NCBI GenBank assembly: GCA_031769625.1
Contig: JAUIMM010000689.1
Location: 2,319,501 to 2,383,500 of the forward strand
From: Taudactylus pleione
Lineage: Eukaryota > Chordata > Amphibia > Anura > Myobatrachidae
DNA: 64,000 nt
Direction of reading: 5' to 3'
Made by a program: the position numbers and the translations under genes. The notes under the pieces are model-generated. The model made no database searches, was not told the origin of the DNA, and saw only the letters and a program-made list of their open reading frames with translations. This document shows, piece after piece, positions 36,284-47,010 of the stretch. How positions within the stretch are numbered: the stretch's first letter is position 1; the number at the start of each line of letters is the position of its first letter.

Positions 36284-36821
36284 AGGGCCAGATTCAGACC
36301 CGGACGCTAAGCCGTGGATGCACGCTATGGGCAATTGTTGTCCGTCTGCGCGTGCATGAACCTGTCATTGAGATCGGGAATTGTGCGCTCTAAACACAAA
36401 GTCTGAGCGCTACTTTGAGTGACAGATAGTGCCGTTTGTGGGAGGTAACGGGAAGGTGCTTGTGAACGGGGGAGTGGTGCTGTGATCGCAGGCATTTCTG
36501 GCCGTCAAAACTGAGTTTTATGGGTGTGCATAATTAGCATGGAAGCGTCATTGTACACGTCACTTGGTTATATTGCAGCCTGCAGTGATCGCACTGCTTG
36601 CGGTGGGGTAGTGTCTACCTCAAGAGCTGCATGCATCTCCGATGGTTCACAATGGTTCTGATTAATCATACACTTTTATACCGGCGAACGCTCATTCTGC
36701 TGTCGCTCTCTAAGACATAGAGGGCGTCCTTACACCAGACAGTGCGATTGCGGAATTTGCATACCCGGCCCCTTTTGGCAGCGAGTGAGCGCAGCTTAGC
36801 GTCCAGGTCTGAATCGCCCCC
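36284..36821. mobile_element. 'gattcaga' MITE, TTA duplication
   Basis: The ends AGGGCCAGATTCAGACC.GGACGCTAAG and CTTAGCGTCCAGGTCTGAATCGCCCCC are long inverted repeats. TTA flanks it at 36281-36283 and 36822-36824. A GC-rich interior of 0.54 kb has no open frame of note. Related elements are at 42649-43246 and 60315-60930. The TWA duplication suggests PIF/Harbinger. Confidence 0.82.
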
Positions 36822-37119
36822 TTAGTGCAATATATTGGTCTAACTATATTGCAATGGGAAAAAGTGTAAATTGGTGTTAAATTTAGGCAATGTTCCAACC
36901 AAAAGATTGATATTACAAATATTGGAAATTACTGTGATTTAAAATTTGTTCACATATATTATTAGATAACTGGTATTATTTTGTTTTGTTAGCAGTGACT
37001 GTTGTGAGTTGCAAAATATATATCATTGGGAATTTCTACATAGATCCCCTAGTATTATAATGTTATATTATGATGAATACTGTATATAGATGAATACTGT
37101 ATATCAATTTACATATACC

Positions 37120-37482
37120 AATATTTCCAAGATTAGACCCTCTCTCACCCAGGATGCCACTATAACCCTTATACACTCATTGGTCATCTCCAGATTAGAC
37201 TACTGTAACCTCCTCCTATCTGGCCTCCCCAACTCCCTGCTCTCCCCTCTCCAGTCTGTCCTCAATGCTGCTGCTCGGCTCATCTTTCTCTCAAAACGCT
37301 CTGCATCTGCCTCCCCTCTCCTACAAGCCCTCCACTGGCTCCCCTTGCCTTTTAGAACCCAATTTAAGGTTCTCACACTCACTTACAAGCCCTCCACCAT
37401 TCCTCTCCCATTTACATCTCTGATCTCATCTCCCTTCACTCTACTGTCTGCCCTCTTCGTTCAACAAATGCATGCCAATTGA
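37120..37482 (+). pseudogene. LINE ORF2 C-terminal fragment
   Basis: An open stretch with S-R-L-D-Y-C-N-x-L-L-x-G-L-P, then L-x-x-L-Q-x-V-x-N-A-A-A-R-L, then L-H-W-L-P-L-P-F-R and F-K-V-L-T-L-T-Y-K. These are strongly conserved words after the palm domain of L2/Rex-type reverse transcriptases. It stops at 37480-37482, while related sequence continues in other frames to about 37630. No catalytic site is present. Confidence 0.85.
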
Positions 37483-37976
37483 TTACTTCCTCTCACTCCC
37501 GCCTCCAAGATTTTGCCCGCACTGCTCCCCACCTTTGGAACTCTCTGCCACTTCCCATCAGACTCTCCACCTCTCTTCAATCCTTCAAACGGGCTCTCAA
37601 GACCCACTATTTCATCAAAGCCTTCCAGCTCTCATCTTAACTTGCTGCTACATACTCCTTCCTCCCTGCCCACCCCATCTGTGTCACACCTGTTTGTCTG
37701 TCCCTCCCCCTTAGAATGTAAGCTCCTATGAGCAGGGCCCTCTACCCTCTTGTGCTTCTCCTTACTCTACCTTTATCTACTTCTTACTCTCTACCAGGGC
37801 ACCTAACACTTGGTTGCTTTGCATTGTTGCTTATCTGGGTGTTATGGTCGCGAATGTAGCAATGTATATTACTGTAATGTATTGTATTGTACTGTACTGC
37901 AAGTCACTGTAAATCAATCTATTTGTTTATGTACTTTGTAAGGCGCTGCGGAACACTTGTGGCGCCATATAAACAA

Positions 37977-37996
37977 TAATAATAATAATAATAATA
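37977..37996. repeat. (AAT)n microsatellite LINE tail
   Basis: Seven AAT units end the LINE, serving as its tail. Confidence 0.85.
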
Positions 37997-38721
37997 TACG
38001 GAGCATTCCTAAACCGTATGTTTTGTTAAACTCTCCATAAAATGTAGCAGTTGGTTGTTCAGAGAGATAATTGTTGCAACACAAAGGTACTGTTACAGAT
38101 AATATTTTATTTCTGTAGTAGAGATGCAGGGATTGATATCACATTTGAGATGGCACTTCCTTAGACTGTTCTAATAGATTAGTAGTAGAAATATGCTCTA
38201 TTTTTACAGTTGTTTATTATTTTCACTATCAATTTTACACAATCATTCTGCATATAAAAGCTTCTTGTATGCTATTTTATATTCTGATGTAATGAGACTG
38301 CATGTTCTTAATTGAACTGTCCTTTCATTTTTAGTAGACACCCTGGTATTTTCACCATGTATTAGACAGTTTTCCTAGCAGTTCCTTTAAAGTCCCAGAA
38401 CGATGTTTTGTCAGCCATGAATAATATACATGTAATTTTACTGATAATGGGAATCTGTTTAATAGCACCTTTGTGTGTATCTCTCAGCAAGGTTTTTGAT
38501 ATTGTATAATTGACAGATTGTATCATAGTTTCTTTCCCCAAACCCTTATCCTGAATTTGTGCTGTAAATATTATTGATGCAGGTTCTCACTCTCTTCGCG
38601 GTCTATGTATAATTACAGCAGTCAGAGCAGTGAGTTTTCCCCTAGTAGGGCACCGGTCTGCCATGCGGCATTAGCTAGTATTTTGTTCACATATATGTCA
38701 TGACATTTGATGATTTAGGTG

Positions 38722-38755
38722 CTGACACGCGTTTCGACGTTCTGGCTTTGTCAAG
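38722..38755 (-). ncRNA. hammerhead-like motif, left arm
   Basis: Minus strand: TTGACAAAGCC, five-base loop, GTCGAAAC, GCGTGTC, then AGCACC. The GAAAC box and the GTC cleavage triplet are intact. The CTGANGA box and stem II have substitutions. The same motif in the right arm (43348-43380) has other substitutions, which supports a common functional ancestor. Confidence 0.5.
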
Positions 38756-39509
38756 ACAAGCCAATTGGTTTTCTGAGCCGTATTTAAATACTCATGCTAT
38801 TTGGTTAATTATCCAGGGATAGATTTCATGTTTGCTCCCTTCTAGTAATGACGTCAGTTCGATGTTTGTAACCTAAGGATGTCTCCCATTGTAGTATATG
38901 CAGTCTCTAGCTTGTACTACTTATAACAATGGAGTAATTCTTTTATTTGTCAATTTGGGATTATCTACAAAACATCCTCCTATTAATCATTTCAAGTGAT
39001 TTGGGGATTCTTCTTATTTTCAATTTTAATATGGAATCATGAGTTTCATAGTAAGCTGTTTTTGATGTAAAATTCTCAGAAATGCACATATGGGGTTTTC
39101 ATAAACTATATTATTGAATCTGTTCCAAGGGAGGGATCCTCCTAAGATTATATATTTATAAAGATGATGATTATAAATATTATACAGTTAAATAGAGAAT
39201 GCAGTTATTATAGTGAAAATTATATATTCTATAACTGGGGAATATATTTATAATACTGATATAGTAATTCTTTGACACTATCAGTACAATTTATATTCAA
39301 AATCAATACTTGGGGCTGTTTTTTATTTTGATATACAATACCATATAATAATTGAATTATTTTGTTTTCTTCCTTGAATAATTCTTTAAAATGTATATAT
39401 ATATATATGTATATTTAAATATTCCACCTATAAATATGTTTTATTGTTTTCTCTGTGGATTCTAGATATTTAGTATAATAATATATGTACTTCACCCTGT
39501 CTTTCCACA

Positions 39510-39960
39510 CTCTTTCAAATCAATATTGAGAACATAAACAAGGATACTTGGATTTGTACATGTGACAATGAAACACTATATGCAAGTATAAATCACACCA
39601 TTTGAATAGAGGTAGTGGAATATTGCTTGTAAATGGAATGAAAGAATTATCACAATTAATTTCTAGTTGAATTACTAGAATTAATTTTGTTGAAAAATGA
39701 TTTCATTTTCAATTAAAGATATTTCCTTCGATCCCTGGGTACAGTGATGTGTTCCCCCACATACGCAACTATGAACCTCGGGTGGTGGGAAAAGGAACAT
39801 GTTTTTTTTTATAAACAACTAAAAGAGTATACTAAACATTAAATGCATGGTATCACTACATTGATGATGTACTGGTTTTTTGGGATGGACCACAAGATCT
39901 CTTCATGAAATTCATTGAAAACCTCAATAACAACATCCTTAATTTGAAACGGACTGTAAG
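39510..39960 (+). pseudogene. Penelope-like reverse transcriptase fragment
   Basis: Plus-strand translation across several frame changes gives a F-x-V-E-L-L-E-L-I-L region, then S-P-T-Y-A and G-W-W-E-K-E-H-V-F (about 39739-39815). The catalytic Y-I-D-D-V-L-V-F-W-D-G follows, with YIDD at 39857-39868, then F-I-E-N-L-N and L-N-L-K. The W-x-x-Y-I-D-D context and the K-E-H box are typical of Penelope-like RTs. The N-terminal RT part is missing, and the frame is cut at about 39961 by an insert. Catalytic residues are intact but the gene is dead. Confidence 0.82.
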
Positions 39961-39961
39961 G

Positions 39962-41225
39962 TGTAAATTTACTAAGCTTCAATTTGGTCAAGATGACAAT
40001 CTCGGGTGAGTTTAGGCATGATTTTCATCTCGCAAATTTACTAAAGGCAAACTTTGGGAGAGCGTTCTCTCTTCTCACTCGTAAAACTCGGGTGAATCGC
40101 AAACTCGAATCAACTCACCATCGGGCAAACTTGGAAGTACTTTTCATGAAAAAGATGCAATTTGCAAATTTACTAAAATTCGAGATTGCAGTCTCGGGTG
40201 AGATTAGAACAAACTCGCAGAGAATTAGAAGTTTCAAACCCTCCTCCTCCTGAGCTGCGAGTTTGCCAGAAAAATACACAGATCAGTGTGATTTGTGTAT
40301 GTTTCGGCATGTGTAGTTAATGTAAAGTGTTTATATTTAAAAAAAATAAAATAAAAATACGTAGGGTTCCCCCCAAAGGCATAACCAGCCCCGGACTGGT
40401 CAGCCAGTCCTGGTTCCAAAAATTATGGGGAAAAAAATTAGTAGGGTTCCCCCGTAATTTAGGAACCCCAGTTCTGGTTATAAATATAGGGGGGGGAGGA
40501 ATTGCATAGGGGTCCCCCTATATTTAAAACCATCACCAGACCCAAACCAACCGGGGTGTAATCTACAGCCAGGAGACCCTATTATCGGGTCTCCACGGTC
40601 AAAGCATTCGAACCCCAAGCCGGTCAGGCCAAGCTGGGGATCTCAGTGGAGGTGGGGACCCCCCAAAAAAGGGGTCCCCTTCTCACGAAACCCCAGGCTT
40701 GGTCTGAAGCCCGGGGCTCTTCCCCGTACTGGGCTGTGGGTACGGGGTTAATAATGTGTAAAATAGTATTAAACTATTGTATTTTACAGTGGAACTACAG
40801 GTGCCAGCAGGCCTGCCATTTTGCATTTGTGGACCTACAAGTGCCAGCAGGTGGCCAGCACCCGTACCCCCCACTGTAAAATAAATAGTTGTAAAAATAC
40901 AGTACACACACCATATACAGTAAAACTTTATTACACACACCTATGCCACTCACACATACTTACCTGTGCCAGCTGTCCTGTCCCCTTGTCCCATGTAGAT
41001 TCCATGGATGTACCTGGAAAAAAGATCCCATACTCACCTCCATAAGAAATAAGAATACTAGTTACATGATCCATGTGAACAGGTGCAATATGTTGTGATA
41101 TAATACTTGCACCTCACGAAATGACAGATGACCGTGATCATCTGTTATTTCCCATGGGCCGCTAGCCAATCAGCGTCCGCTTTACATGTAGCGACTGCTC
41201 ATTGGCTGGGACCCACGTGTAACCA
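39962..41225. mobile_element. unknown 1.26-kb insert in Penelope RT
   Basis: It separates the RT palm (ending about 39960) from the post-RT region (from about 41226). It contains repeated ATTTACTAAA and CTCGGGTGA words at 39.97-40.21 kb, then a G/C-run segment with GTAGGGTTCCCCC (40.36-40.72 kb), then a TACAAGTGCCAGCAGG segment. It may be a non-autonomous DNA element, or two in series. No transposase or clear target duplication is seen. Confidence 0.5.
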
Positions 41226-42135
41226 GTGGATGACCTTGGATTTCCAAATAACAATAACTGAATCAGAACAGATAACAACCAATATGCGCAGAAAGAAAAT
41301 ATCTAAAAACTTTTATTTTGTTTGAAAGTTCACACTTTGCAACATCCCCAAAAGGCAAAATGCTAAGAATAAAGAGGAATTGTTCAGAAACGATCACTTT
41401 CCATATGAGAACAAAAGAAATGAAGAAACCATTTGAAACTACGAAATACAACAGTAATACAACCATAAAAAAGGCATATAGAGATAGAAAGGATCTCTTA
41501 ATCCCCAAATTGAAAACTACAACAGCGAATAAAACAAGATTTTTCTGTACATTTTGTAACCAGTGGAAGGAAATTCTCCAAACTCTAAAAAAACTTTGGC
41601 ATATGCTCTTCATGGACGGTGATCTAGCCAAGGAAATTGGGGTATAGATCAATGTCAGTTGGAGAAAATCATCTAACATCAAAAGCAAATTAGTACATAG
41701 TCACTTTACCAGAAAAATAAGAGGGATAAAATTGAAGAATGCGATTCATGTGGATATTGTAAAGCTTGCCAATATATAAAACAAACCAAAAGACTACACA
41801 GATATACAGTATATGGTCACAAAAAAAATAGTGAAGGACCATATTAACTATAACTTAACTGTAATTTACTGTCTGGAATGAAGTTGCAATAAAAAATATA
41901 TTGGAATAACAAGCAGAAAATGAAAACAAAGCTTATTGGATAATGCAAAAGCAGATCAGGCTAGGTTTAAACAACTTATAAGCGTTGCAAGACATTTTCT
42001 TAAATCACATGAAAGGACCCCAAAACATCTGAATGTGTATAGACTGGAGACAATCTAACTAGGTATTAGAAGAGGAGCCCAAATGAAAGAACTGGCACAA
42101 AGAGAAACAAGGAAGAAAACAAGATAATTCAATCA
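41226..42135 (+). pseudogene. Penelope-like post-RT and GIY-YIG nuclease remnant
   Basis: The part at 41318-41647 reads F-E-S-S-H, P-K-G-K-M-L-R-I-K-R-N-C, R-T-K-E-M, a K-A-Y-R box and L-L-I-P-K-L, the conserved linker after Penelope RT. Near 41861-41930 V-I-Y-C-L-E, a C-x-C pair and K-K-Y-I-G-I-T form the GIY-YIG core. V-A-R-H-F-L-K-S-H follows at about 41985, and an R-R-G-A-Q region with L-A-Q-R-E-T to about 42135. At least two stops break the nuclease. Together with the RT fragment this defines the element's sense strand. Confidence 0.82.
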
Positions 42136-42648
42136 TTATACTGTACTTTATATCAAAATAAAAAAACAGCACAAAGGATTGATTTTGAATATAAGTTGTA
42201 CTGACAGTGTCAAATAACTACTATATCATTATTATGAAGACATTAACCAGTTATTATACGGAAAATGAATTATTCTATAACTGCCTTCTCTATTTAACTA
42301 TATAATATTTTTAATCATCTTCTTTATAAATAGATCATTTTAGGAAGATTAATCCCTTTGAACAGATTCAATAATATAGTTTATGTAAAATAAAACCCTA
42401 TTCTGTGTGTTTCTGAGAATTTTATATCAAAAACTGCTTACTATGAAACTTGTGAAACCTTTGTAAAATTGAAAATAAGAAGATTCCACAAATATTTTCT
42501 GTATCCTAATTGCATCGATGTTAATAAGTAGATAATCCCAAATGAATGTCAACAATTAAAAAAATGACTTTGTTGTTATAAGTAGTACTAGCTAGAGACT
42601 GAATATACTACAATGGGAGATATCCTTAGATTACAAACATAGGACTGA

Positions 42649-43246
42649 GGGCCTGATTCAGAGCCGGACGCTATTTGCGGACGCTTGTTCAGAAAAAGGG
42701 GCTGGCTATTTAAATTGAGCGCTCGCTCTTTGCGGTCTGTTGACGCCTCTATGTCTGAGCGAGCAAACGAAACATGCGCTCGCTATTTTGTAAAGATGCC
42801 CCCTGGCCGCTCGCATCATACGCCATCTCCGCTATTTATTAGATTAATCGAGTACATCGAAAGGCGTAGGAACTGCTCGCAGTGCTTGTGGTAGCATTTT
42901 CCTACCGCAATCATGCGAGCAGTTCAGGCTAAAAGACAACCAAGTGACGTGGTCGATGACGCTGCTTTGTTAATTATGCACACCCTTAAAACGCCCGTTT
43001 TGACAGTTTGGCACGCCTGCATTCGGATCTCCACTCCCCGTTTTCAAGCACTTTCCCCTGTTACCACCCACAAACGCCTCATTCTGTCACTCAAATTAGC
43101 AGGCATTCGCTATTTTGCGAGCACACGATTTCTGACCGCACTGACTGGTTGGAGCATGCGCATTACAACTCATACGCATGCGCAGATGTGCGAACATCGC
43201 TCAGAGCGAACGAGCTGCCGCTTACGAGCGGCTCTGAATCAGGCCC
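42649..43246. mobile_element. 'gattcaga' MITE in right arm
   Basis: Begins GGGCCTGATTCAGAGCC and ends GGCTCTGAATCAGGCCC, perfect complements. The 3-bp flank TGA is repeated (42646-42648 and 43247-43249). The interior has paired GAGCGCTCGC-type words. Same family as the elements at 36284 and 60315. Short open frames inside are chance. Confidence 0.85.
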
Positions 43247-43347
43247 TGAATTCATTACTAGAGGGGAGGAAATGTGAAACCCATCCCTGGATAATGACCA
43301 ATTGGTTTGGGTATTTAAAGCCAGCTCAGAAGACCAATCATCTTCCC

Positions 43348-43380
43348 TCGACAGAGCCAGAATGGCAAAACACGTGTTGG
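43348..43380 (+). ncRNA. hammerhead-like motif, right arm
   Basis: Plus strand: TCGACAGA, stem II GCC / GGC around a five-base AGAAT loop, AAAAC, ACGTGTT, then GG. Stem II is intact while the CTGANGA and GAAAC boxes are mutated. It complements the left-arm copy, where the GAAAC box survives. Activity is unlikely. Confidence 0.5.
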
Positions 43381-43422
43381 TGTGTTCGTGGCTAAAGTGT
43401 GTCCATAAATTATCAAATGTCA

Positions 43423-43423
<1 letters not shown>

Positions 43424-43461
<38 letters not shown>
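43424..43461. repeat. (AT)n microsatellite
   Basis: About 18 AT units in the right Penelope arm; the left arm has only a short ATATAT at this place. Confidence 0.9.
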
Positions 43462-43465
<4 letters not shown>

Positions 43466-43489
43466 AACAAATACAGGGTAGCTAGTGCT

Positions 43490-45030
43490 TGTCAGATTGC
43501 GGCCTAGGATCGACTGTTACTCACCTCAGCGCCGGCTTCCCCTGATCTCTAGAGTGTTCAGACGCCAGGTGCGGCGGTGAGTGATGCACTAAGGATTATA
43601 CCTGGGGTCTGCTAGGACATCCATGTGCTTGCTGCGTGATGTGGTTTCTGCAGTTACTGTTATCCAAGTACCATCTCGCGATACCATTCTCCTGTGCCAG
43701 TTCTGTGTCTGAAGTCGCAGTGTGCGTACTTAGAACTGGCACAGGAGAAATGGTAAGCTGGTACTTAGATGATGTACTAAGTATGCACACTGTGGATTCA
43801 GACGCAGAACTGGCACAGGAGAATGGTATCACGAGATGGTACTTGGATGACGTACTAAGTGCACACTCTAATAATAAATACAAAACGTCGCCAAAAATGA
43901 TCTTCAGACGCTCTACGGTAAAACTTCTTAAAAAACCAAAAGGTTCTCCACATCAGAAGATCCTCCTCTTACAATGGAGTGTTTGACCCCCCAAAAAAAG
44001 AGAATACAAAAGTACATAGGGTAGTATAGTCAGAATATTTTGTCCCCCTTAATCATGTGTAATTCCAGATTCCTACCAGATTGTAGGTTTACACATTAGG
44101 TTGATATCAAACGCCTTTTTGATTTTAATCGCTTTTCCAAATTCCCAGATATCAGGAAACAATATTTTCTATCCAATCTCATTTTATATATATAAATGGA
44201 AAAGAGAACTCCACATGGTGTAATACCGTTTTATTCAACAAAAACAAAATATACTAAAATACTTGGCCCCTCACCAGATGTAGTGGTGCACTCTTATGCA
44301 AAGTAGACAAATAGGCATTTAATAGCAGTCCATCAGGCGTTCCCGGATACCGTTATGAGTTGGTACTTAGATGTACTAAGTATGCACACTGTGACTTCAG
44401 GTGCAGAACTGGCACTGGAGAATGGTATCACGAGATTGTACTTGGATGGTGTACTAAGTACACACTCGATTACAGACGCAGAGCTGGTCCTGGAGAAAGA
44501 TATTAAGAGCTGGTACTTAGATGATGTACTATGTCTAAAGCCACAGCGTGTGTACTTAGTACATCATCTAAGTACCAGCTCTTATTATCATTCTCCAGGA
44601 CCATGAAACCATCGAGTGTGTACTTAGTACGTCACCCAAGTACTATCTCCTAGTGCTAATCTCCTGTGCCAGCCTTGCATCTGGAGCTACAAAGTGTGTA
44701 CTCAATACACCAGCTCAGTTCAAAACTTCCAATATATTTCTCCTGTGCTTTCCTTGTGATAGTGTTCTTCAATTTTCCCAGATACCTGACCAAAGGGCCG
44801 TCACCTGCTTGCTGGGTGCAGCTTAAACCCAAATTCCGCTTGGAGGGGTCACTGGTGAACACCTCCCAGTAAGTTAGACTCCATGCCTTTGGTAAGGTCT
44901 TGCCAACATCCGGTACTGCTGGATGAGGAAGTCACTTATCCAGGCCCCTTGCCTCCTGTTCCTTTCTCAACCTGGGTCCGCTTCTTCCAACGTCTCGGCA
45001 GAGGATCACTTTAGTCCGAACATGACAGTG
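43490..45030. mobile_element. insert with inverted tandem array
   Basis: This stretch has no counterpart in the left arm, where the sequence runs straight from GCTAATGC to TGCCCTACTAGGGG. It contains units of about 90-100 bp built on GTACTTAGATGATGTACTAAGT plus GAACTGGCACAGGAGAATGGTAT. Units run in direct orientation at 43.73-43.86 and 44.34-44.53 kb and inverted at 43.66-43.73 and 44.55-44.70 kb. Between them (43.87-44.34 kb) is a different AT-rich piece. Family unknown. Confidence 0.6.
44487..44604. repeat. long hairpin at array centre
   Basis: A near-perfect inverted repeat: AAGAGCTGGTACTTAGATG at 44505 pairs with CATCTAAGTACCAGCTCTT ending at 44583. Pairing extends outward through CCTGGAGAA / TTCTCCAGG. 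The loop is about 25 bases. Confidence 0.85.
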
Positions 45031-45610
45031 CTACACAGCAGTACAGTGCCATACTAGGGGAAAACTCACTGCTCTGACCGCTCTAATTATACATAGACTG
45101 GGAAGAGCGTGAGAAGCTGCATCAGTATATACAGCACGAATGTCAGGAACAGGGTCTGGGGGAATAAAATGCTAATACAGTCTGACTATTATAAAATACA
45201 GAATCCCTTGATATGTATATAGTTCGCATCTGTCGAAACATTGTTTTGGGTTTTTAAAACAACTGCTGGGAAGACTGTCTAATACTGTACATGGTAAACA
45301 CACCAGGGTGTTTCTTAAAAATGAAAGGGCAGAGAGGTTGTTCAGTTGAGAACACACAGCCTCAATACATCTTCTAAAATAGCAGATGTATCTATTTATA
45401 TACAAGAAGCTTTTATATGCAGAATAATTTAGTAAAATCGGCTAGTGAAAATAATAAACAATGGTAAAAATAGAGCATATTTCTGCTACTAATCTATTAG
45501 AAGAATCTAAGGGAGTGCCATTTCCAATGTGATATCAATCCCTGCATCTCTACTACAGGCATAATAATTTCTGTATTGCAACAATTATCTCTCTGAACAA
45601 ACAACTATTA
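45031..45610 (-). repeat. right-arm segment of Penelope element B
   Basis: This is the complement of about 38.06-38.65 kb: the ATACTAGGGGAAAACTCACTG, AAGAAGCTTTTATATGCAGA and GATATCAATCCCTGCATC blocks all match. Local differences are small, so the two arms are not very old. Confidence 0.8.
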
Positions 45611-45908
45611 TGGTGCATGCAAACGGTACGATCAGTCAGCGATAACGATATCGCTGACTGATCGACCTGCACCTTCGCGGAGTGCTGGATGATCTATATC
45701 GATCATCCAGAATACCACCAACCCACCATCGATGGCCAGGTCGCTATAGTAGAGATGAGTGGGTTCGGATTTCAGAGATCCGAACCCACCCGAATTATGC
45801 AGATCTAAGTCGGATCCAAGCCGGCTCGGGTTTTCCTGCCTGACTCGGATCTCAAAGTGAGGCAAAATGTCATCATCCCACTGTCGGATTCTCGCGGGTT
45901 TTGGATAG

Positions 45909-45916
45909 TATAAAAG
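45909..45916 (+). promoter_or_regulatory. TATA box of the hAT element
   Basis: TATAAAAG followed by GTTCTGCACTCGCCGCC lies 160 bp inside the 5' end and upstream of the transposase frames on the same strand. This fits a core promoter with a start about 25-30 bp downstream. Confidence 0.55.
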
Positions 45917-46179
45917 GTTCTGCACTCGCCGCCATTTTCATTCCAGCTGTGGAGAGTGAAGAGAAAGCAAGGGAGGGGCTGTGCTCTTGTTGTCCATAGC
46001 GGCTGTGCTGTTGCTGACTTGCTGTGCATAGGTTCTGGCTGCTGTTGTCACGTGTCATAGGGGCTGGCTGTTGTCCAGGGCTGTGCTGTTGTCCATAAGG
46101 GCTGTGTTGCAGACAGAAGAGGGGGGTTTCAGTGGCTCCTGTGTCACTGCTGTCCATAAAGGGGTGCTGCTGTGTTGTC

Positions 46180-46965
46180 CAGTGGGTGCTCTCCCCCCAG
46201 TGTAAAAAAAAAAAAATAATAATTAATCAAAGTGGTTTATTTTCTGTGTGTGTGCACATTAGCCTTATCAACAATGTAGCTGCACAGGGGTGTTGCCTAT
46301 GTAATTTATCAAGGAGCTGCTGCCTTATTCAGGGGTTCTCTCCCCCCTAGTGTAACAAAAAAAAAAGAAATTAATAAAAGTATTTTATTTTCTGTGTGTA
46401 TGCGGTTTATCCACACTTAGCAACAACGTAGCTGTTCAGGGGTGCTGTCTGTGTCATTTATCAAGGGGCTGCTGCCTCAATCAGTGATGCTCTTCCCCCC
46501 CCCAGTGTAAAAAAAAAGAAAGAAATAAAAAGGGTTTTTTTATGTGCATGTGCACTTTAGCCACATTTATCAACAATGTAGCTGCGCAGGGGTGCTGTCT
46601 GTGTCATTTATCAATGGGCTGCTGCCTCATTCAGGGCTGCTCTTCCCCCCCCCAGTGTAAAAAAAGAGAAAGAAATAAAAAGGGGTTTTTTTATGTGCAT
46701 GTGCACTTTAGCCACATTTATCAACAATGTAGCTGCGCAGGGGTGCTGTCTGTGTCATTTATCAATGGGCTGCTGCCTCATTCAGGGCAGCTCTCCCCCC
46801 CAGTGTAAAAAAAAAAAATCCAAAAAATAATTAAAGTATTTTTTTTCTGTGTGCTAGCGTTAGCCGCACTTATCAACAATGTAGCTGCGCCGGGGTGCTG
46901 CCTGTGTCATTTATCAAGGGGCTGCTGTCGTTCAAGGGTTCTCTTCTCCAGTTTTGTGTGGTTGT
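46180..46965. repeat. tandem repeat, about 150-bp unit, five copies
   Basis: Each unit runs CTCTCCCCCCAGTGTAA, an A-run, TTTTTCTGTGTG, TTAGCC, TTATCAACAATGTAGCTGC, GGGGTGCTGTCTGTGTC, then ATTTATCAAGGGGCTGCTGC. Units start at about 46189, 46338, 46491, 46642 and 46792. The array occupies the leader before the transposase frames. Confidence 0.88.
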
Positions 46966-47010
46966 GTGCATTAGCCGCAACTTAGCTGTGCTATAATTGC
47001 TTGGACCGCA

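Larger units (their letters stand above)
37115..37997 (+). mobile_element. L2-like LINE 3' end
   Basis: The reverse-transcriptase thumb region is followed by a 3' tail with AAGGCGCTGCGGAACACTTG, GGCGCCATATAAA and (AAT)n, the layout of vertebrate L2-type LINE tails. It interrupts the left Penelope arm, whose sequence resumes with TACGGAGCATTCC. 5'-truncated, as most such copies are. Confidence 0.85.

Noticed and set aside
42913..43395. 160-codon open frame
   Set aside because: It spans most of a MITE and part of a Penelope arm; both borders are transposon borders and no domain is seen.
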